Source of the DNA: G020353115 sp964389685
GTDB lineage: Bacteria; Bacteroidota; Bacteroidia; Bacteroidales; VadinHA17
Direction of reading: 5' to 3'
Assembly (NCBI GenBank): GCA_964389685.1
Contig: CAYMFM010000030.1
Span: forward strand, 1-40,431
DNA: 40,431 nt
Below, one piece after another: positions 35,840 through 40,431 of this stretch. Below the pieces are notes generated by a model. That model ran no database searches. It was not told where the DNA came from and was given only the letters and a program-made list of their open reading frames with translations. Made by a program: the position numbers and the translations under genes. Every line of letters starts with the position of its first letter. The stretch's first letter is position 1.

Positions 35840-38800
35840 TTACCTTCTCAGGAGCAATGTAACGTCGCCGGCAACATAAAATGGTTTCCCATTATAGAAT
35901 TTCCCAATTGCCTTGAAAACATAGACACCCTGTTTGCATACCTCTCCCTTGTAATACCCATCCCATCCGATCGTAACATCGTTGCTTTCAAACAGGAACT
36001 CGCCCCAACGGGTAAAAATTTTCAGGTTATACTCATCCACCCCTTTATAGAGCGGATGGAATATATCATTCGCCACGGAGGTGGGAGAATAGTTTCCACC
36101 GCTTGACTCATCCTGGTTCGGAAAGAATGCATTCGGGAAATAGATGTACCCCTCACCCTCAACGGTCACTGCACCGGGCATGATCAGTGTATCCACACAA
36201 TCGTTAACCGTCCATGCTGTTAGCGAGATATCGTAGGTTCCCACCTCCGTATACTGGTAGGACAATTCTTTCTCGGTGGATGTACCGCCATCGCCAAAAT
36301 CCCAGAGGTAATGGTCACCGTACTCCGTCAGATTATATAGTTTAACGGGTTGATCGGGCAGCATCACCAGGGTTGGTTCCACGATAAAATTAACATTCGG
36401 TTTGGTATATACCACCACCGGCATAAATGAATAATCAACTCCTCCCTCTCCGGTTACCCTGAGCATTACCTGGTAAGCACCTGATTCGGTAAACGTATGG
36501 GTCGGTTCAAATTCGGTAGAGGTATTTCCATCAGCAAAATCCCAGTAGTATTCATTCCCATAATCGGAATTATTGGTGAATGATACCGTTAAAGGTTCGC
36601 ATCCTGCAGTGATATCCGGTACAAAATTTGAGATTGGCAGGGGTGGAAAGATCCGTATGTTGTGCTCAATGGAGTCAGCACAATTGGCACTGGATACGTT
36701 GAGTGAAATGGTATATTCCCCCCAGGTCGGGTAATCGTGGTTGCCCGGTTCCTGAAGCACAGAAGTATTTCCATCGCCAAACTGCCAGTAATAATTCCAT
36801 GATCCCGCATTGGTTTCATTATCAACGGTTACGGTAACATCCGGGAAATACTGGTATACCGGTATTGCGTTGAACTCAGCTAATGGAGAGGGGTATACAG
36901 TCACCGTTTTGGTGATGGAATCAATACAACCGTATTTTGATGTTCCCACCAGGGTTACATCGAAGGTGACATCCGTTACATTGTCATTGAAGAATGTATG
37001 GGATGGTTGTGTCAGCATGCTGGATATACCATCTCCAAAATCCCATGAAAAGGTAGAAGCCCTCAGGGAGTTATTCGTAAATGAAGAGAAATAGGGGCTG
37101 CAGCCTGCTGAGTCGCGTTCAAAGTCAACAACAATGCTGGGATAGACGTTTATATTCTGGGATATGGAATCGATGCATCCGTGTACCGTTTCCGCAGTCA
37201 GTTTCAGCGTGTAGGTCACCATATCATCCATGGTATTGTCATAGGTATGGATAACCGTATCCAGTGTATTGGTTACGTAGATTGGTGATCCATCCCCGTA
37301 ATCCCAGGTGTAGGTATCTCCTGCTGTTGAATTATTCTCAATGGTCAGATCCAGTGGGGGGCAGTCAACGGTATTATCTGCCACAAAACTTGCCTTTGGG
37401 GAAGCAAAGACGGTGATTTGTCCTGAAACGGAGTCACGGCAAAGATCTTCCGATGTAACCAGCAATTTCACATCATACACTGAATCCACATTGCTCAGGT
37501 TGGAATAGGTATGGCTGGGTGATTCAACAACAGAAGAACCGTTATCGCCAAATTCCCAGTTGTATTCCACTCCACCCTGAGACGTATTGGAAAAGTCCAC
37601 TTTCAATGGATTACATCCCTCAGTAATGCTGGTATAGCTGGCCTCAACCTGATGGAACACACTGACGTTTCTTGAAAAGGTGGAGGTACAACCCTGGGGA
37701 CTGGTAACCTGGAGATCGATTGTAAATGTCTGGGAATTCGTATAGCTGTTGTTAATGAACTGCTGGTTTATAGGAGCAGTACTCCCTGTACTGTAAGGAA
37801 CACCATCGAAGGTCCAGTCGTATAGCTGCCCGTTGATGGAGGAGTTATATATTGTAACATCAAACGGCGTACATTGTGACGTGTATTCAATGGTAAAATC
37901 TGCTTCCACGAAAGGATGAACCAGGATGGGGACAACGAAGGTATCGGTACAGGACTGGCTGTTTACAGCTACCAGTTGAACCATGAAGGTCGTATCATTC
38001 AGGCTGAAGTTTTCAAAGGTCATCGTTGGATTCAGGGTATCGGAGGACTGACCGTTGCCGAATTCCCAGTTATAGCTCAGCGCGCCGGTGGAATTGTTTG
38101 TAAAATCAACGGTTAAGGGGTGGCAGCCCGACAGGACACTGGCAGAGAAGTTTGCAATCACTTCGGGGTACACCACGACATCGCGTCTCAGTTCCGACAT
38201 GCAGTTATCCGCATTCCAGACGGTTAATACCACTTCATACGTAACGGGAGTGGTAGGAGATGGATTGGTATATTGGTGTATTACAGGATTGGTATCAAAT
38301 ACAGTAATATCGTTACCGTCTCCGAAATCCCAATGGTATTCCACTGCGCCAATTGAGGCATTGTTAAAGGTAACGTCAAATGGTGTGCAATTAGCCCCCA
38401 CATCAAAAGTAAAGTCGGCTTCCACATAATTATACACCGTAATATCTATTTCAGATGTATCTGTACAGTTATGATCGGAGTATGCAATCAGTGTGGTGGT
38501 ATGGGTTTCGTTCACCAGGTTAAAATTCTCAAAGAGGTGGTACGGATCGCGTTCATCGGAAGATCCTCCGTCACCGAACTCCCAGACAAAGGAGGTTGCA
38601 TAGGCATTCGATTGATTGGTAAATTGCACACCGAGTGGATTACATCCCTCCGTTGCATCCTGTGTAAACTGGGATATAACGACCGGGTAAACCGTTATGT
38701 TACGGATCAGCGTATCGGTACAGCCATCGGCATTCTCAACGACAAGTCGCAGGGGATAAACCGCCGGTACGGGGCTTACATTGTGGTAGGTGTGTGTCAA

Positions 38801-40431
38801 TACAGGAGCGCCGGAAGCAGAGCCCGGTGTTCCGTCACCCCATGACCATTCATACCTTGTAATGGCACCGGATGATGCATTGTTCACTGTTATGTCAAAC
38901 GGTGCACATCCCTGGAATTCATTGACGGTAAAGTCTGCCTCAATAAACGGGTGGACCCGGATTATCTGATAGGATGTATCCCGGCAGAGGTTGGGTGTTG
39001 TACTTACCAGCCGGACATCGTAATCGACATTATTTACCGTCATGTTTTCAAACAGGTGAACCGGATCCGTCTCTCCTGACGAGCCACCATCTCCGAAATC
39101 CCATTCGAACATAGTTGCTGTTGCGGAGGACAAATTGGTAAAGTTTACCTCCAGGGCATGGCATCCGATCGCATTATCGACAGAAAAAGCGGATGTCACT
39201 TCAGGGTATACGGTGATCACCCTCCTGAGTGTATCAGTACAACCATGGGTATTGTTCTTCACCACCAGTTGAACCGTCAATTGCTGAGGTGCAGCAGTAG
39301 CATTTATGTACGTATGTGTAAAGGTGGGTGCTGAGGTGTTGGAAAAGTTGCCATCTCCCAGGTCCCACTCGTATTCCTCGATATACCCTGCAGAGTTATT
39401 ATCAATTCCCAGCGTAAAAGGGCTACAGCCCCTCACCGTATCAACACGAAAGTCGGCTTCGAGGTAGGGATAGACGGATATATCCGTTTCAACTGTATCG
39501 GAACAGTAGAATGGGGATATGGCAACCATCTCCACGTGGTATATACTGTCTGCCATCCCTAAGTTGAAATAGGTGTGGGAAGGATCTATATCATTGGAAG
39601 AATTCCCATCGCCAAAATCCCATTTATAGCGGTCGGTATTCCCGGTGGAGGTATTGGTAAAATTCACGGTTACCGGCTGGCAGCCATCCACCACATCGGG
39701 CATGAAGCCCGCGTTTATTTCAGGCCTTACCATAAGATCTCTCCGGAACTGACTGATGCATCCATCCGTATTCCAGACCACCAGTTGTATTGTCGTTCGT
39801 TGAATGGTATCGGAAGTATTCGTGAAGGTATGTTGAAAAACGGTATTGGTGTCGTACACATACCCGTTAAACGGATCATCAAGGTCAAAATCCCACTGGA
39901 CATTTAATGTATCCGACACATCGACTCCAAACGATTCATTTGTGATGGTAACCGCATCCGGAGCACAGAGGTACCACTTATCCATTTCAAAGTAGGCTTC
40001 AATCTCATCGGATATTCCCACGATGATGGTAAACGTAGTGTCCGGGAAACAGGGTCTGGTAATGGTAACGGTGTAGTTATATACACCCGGTGGAGGTGCT
40101 GCAAAGGGATTGGCAATAAACGGGTCGTTGAGGTAATCGGACGGTGACCAGGTATAGGTCAGTCCGCCGGAAGCCCTTAGCTGCACGGTATCACCAAAGC
40201 ATCTTCCGATGGATTGAGACCCGGATTCGACTACCAATGCCTCTCCCCTGGATTCAGCATAATCTGAGAAATAGCCGTATTTGCACCCGGATGTTGGTCC
40301 GCCCTCTATCAAGCCAAGATGAAAAACACTCTTTGAGTTTGTAATTTTTACCACCTGGTTCTGGGGAACACCACCACCCGTAGCATTAGCAAATTCCTTA
40401 TTGTTATTTTTCAAACAGACAAAACCTGTTG
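35840..40431 (-). CDS. Giant PKD-repeat surface protein with T9SS type-B C-terminal domain (N-terminus cut by window)
   Basis: The frame is open to the last base of the window, so the TTG at 40414 is not the real start and the N-terminus is missing. More than 1520 residues are visible. A SPD-like Ig unit comes first (about 39995-40250: CFGDTVQLRASGGLTYTW). Fifteen PKD-type domains follow, each with a WDFGDG-like motif (variants WEFGDG, WSWGDG, WQFGDG). Units 1-12 alternate between two types and most have two cysteines (GCxP and CxD). The last 105 residues, beginning YIYFPNAFFPNQ and ending VAGDVTLLLRR, are the gliding-motility/CHU type-B sorting domain. This routes the protein through the type IX secretion system to the cell surface, where it probably acts in adhesion or gliding. 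T9SS core genes are not in the window. Confidence 0.93.
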   Translation of the reverse strand, partial: TGFVCLKNNNKEFANATGGGVPQNQVVKITNSKSVFHLGLIEGGPTSGCKYGYFSDYAESRGEALVVESGSQSIGRCFGDTVQLRASGGLTYTWSPSDYLNDPFIANPFAAPPPGVYNYTVTITRPCFPDTTFTIIVGISDEIEAYFEMDKWYLCAPDAVTITNESFGVDVSDTLNVQWDFDLDDPFNGYVYDTNTVFQHTFTNTSDTIQRTTIQLVVWNTDGCISQFRRDLMVRPEINAGFMPDVVDGCQPVTVNFTNTSTGNTDRYKWDFGDGNSSNDIDPSHTYFNLGMADSIYHVEMVAISPFYCSDTVETDISVYPYLEADFRVDTVRGCSPFTLGIDNNSAGYIEEYEWDLGDGNFSNTSAPTFTHTYINATAAPQQLTVQLVVKNNTHGCTDTLRRVITVYPEVTSAFSVDNAIGCHALEVNFTNLSSATATMFEWDFGDGGSSGETDPVHLFENMTVNNVDYDVRLVSTTPNLCRDTSYQIIRVHPFIEADFTVNEFQGCAPFDITVNNASSGAITRYEWSWGDGTPGSASGAPVLTHTYHNVSPVPAVYPLRLVVENADGCTDTLIRNITVYPVVISQFTQDATEGCNPLGVQFTNQSNAYATSFVWEFGDGGSSDERDPYHLFENFNLVNETHTTTLIAYSDHNCTDTSEIDITVYNYVEADFTFDVGANCTPFDVTFNNASIGAVEYHWDFGDGNDITVFDTNPVIHQYTNPSPTTPVTYEVVLTVWNADNCMSELRRDVVVYPEVIANFSASVLSGCHPLTVDFTNNSTGALSYNWEFGNGQSSDTLNPTMTFENFSLNDTTFMVQLVAVNSQSCTDTFVVPILVHPFVEADFTIEYTSQCTPFDVTIYNSSINGQLYDWTFDGVPYSTGSTAPINQQFINNSYTNSQTFTIDLQVTSPQGCTSTFSRNVSVFHQVEASYTSITEGCNPLKVDFSNTSQGGVEYNWEFGDNGSSVVESPSHTYSNLSNVDSVYDVKLLVTSEDLCRDSVSGQITVFASPKASFVADNTVDCPPLDLTIENNSTAGDTYTWDYGDGSPIYVTNTLDTVIHTYDNTMDDMVTYTLKLTAETVHGCIDSISQNINVYPSIVVDFERDSAGCSPYFSSFTNNSLRASTFSWDFGDGISSMLTQPSHTFFNDNVTDVTFDVTLVGTSKYGCIDSITKTVTVYPSPLAEFNAIPVYQYFPDVTVTVDNETNAGSWNYYWQFGDGNTSVLQEPGNHDYPTWGEYTISLNVSSANCADSIEHNIRIFPPLPISNFVPDITAGCEPLTVSFTNNSDYGNEYYWDFADGNTSTEFEPTHTFTESGAYQVMLRVTGEGGVDYSFMPVVVYTKPNVNFIVEPTLVMLPDQPVKLYNLTEYGDHYLWDFGDGGTSTEKELSYQYTEVGTYDISLTAWTVNDCVDTLIMPGAVTVEGEGYIYFPNAFFPNQDESSGGNYSPTSVANDIFHPLYKGVDEYNLKIFTRWGEFLFESNDVTIGWDGYYKGEVCKQGVYVFKAIGKFYNGKPFYVAGDVTLLLRR

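Noticed and set aside
35840..40250. Regular repetition along 4 kb, considered as a CRISPR or tandem DNA repeat.
   Set aside because: The periodicity is at protein level (PKD domains) with low nucleotide identity and an intact reading frame.

Overview
The window reads as the chromosome of a Gram-negative member of the Bacteroidota, probably a free-living or marine Bacteroidales/Marinilabiliales-like lineage. This is inferred from gene content: an LptD - cell-wall amidase - MCE block next to dnaA, many exported S9/S15 hydrolases, a GH95 alpha-L-fucosidase, and a giant PKD-repeat surface protein ending in a type-B C-terminal domain of the type IX secretion system (T9SS). I see no rRNA, tRNA, CRISPR array, integrase or transposase gene.

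Layout. 1-5223: a 240-bp palindrome-rich repeat, then lptD (minus) divergent from an N-acetylmuramoyl-L-alanine amidase and an MCE/MlaD-type lipid-transport protein (plus); this is an envelope-biogenesis block. 5224-7139: an extremely AT-rich 419-bp leader, dnaA and a strong terminator. 7240-15081: two dipeptidyl-peptidase-IV-like S9 peptidases (opposite strands) flanking an M20 hydrolase and a one-chain iron-sulfur L-serine ammonia-lyase, a plausible peptide-to-amino-acid catabolic set. 15389-24899: seven tightly packed plus-strand genes (ICMT-like membrane methyltransferase, small lipoprotein, BNR/VPS10-like beta-propeller, amidase-signature lipoprotein, a small helical gene that looks frameshifted, GH95 fucosidase, and an aldo/keto-reductase fold that has lost its catalytic tetrad). 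25034-27404: an exported CocE/S15-type hydrolase and a small membrane protein on the minus strand. 27594-27939: a short-chain dehydrogenase pseudogene that retains both ends but lacks the middle. 28205-32146: two convergent serine-beta-lactamase-fold hydrolases with repeats between them; the second closes a minus-strand operon with a cytoplasmic SGNH hydrolase and an outer-membrane barrel-like protein. 34230-35645: a radical SAM protein with a B12-binding-like domain. 35840-40431: a PKD-repeat protein whose N-terminus lies beyond the window.

The least explained material is in the intergenic DNA. A 240-bp element with perfect 10-bp terminal inverted repeats occurs twice (71-310 and 29971-30210), differing at six positions; three of these are the loop of a hairpin that appears flipped. 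A second, 95-bp structured element occurs twice (10871-10965 and 30229-30323) at about 69% identity without gaps, with compensatory changes in a stem. A third, short GCCTTCGGCA-type hairpin motif recurs at three places. These look like non-autonomous, structure-selected repeats sitting in gene-end gaps.

The other points worth a second look are the strict A-B-A-B alternation of PKD domains, the tetrad-less aldo/keto reductase, the start-less small gene behind the amidase, and the SDR deletion scar. All family calls are from reading the protein sequences; no database search was run.
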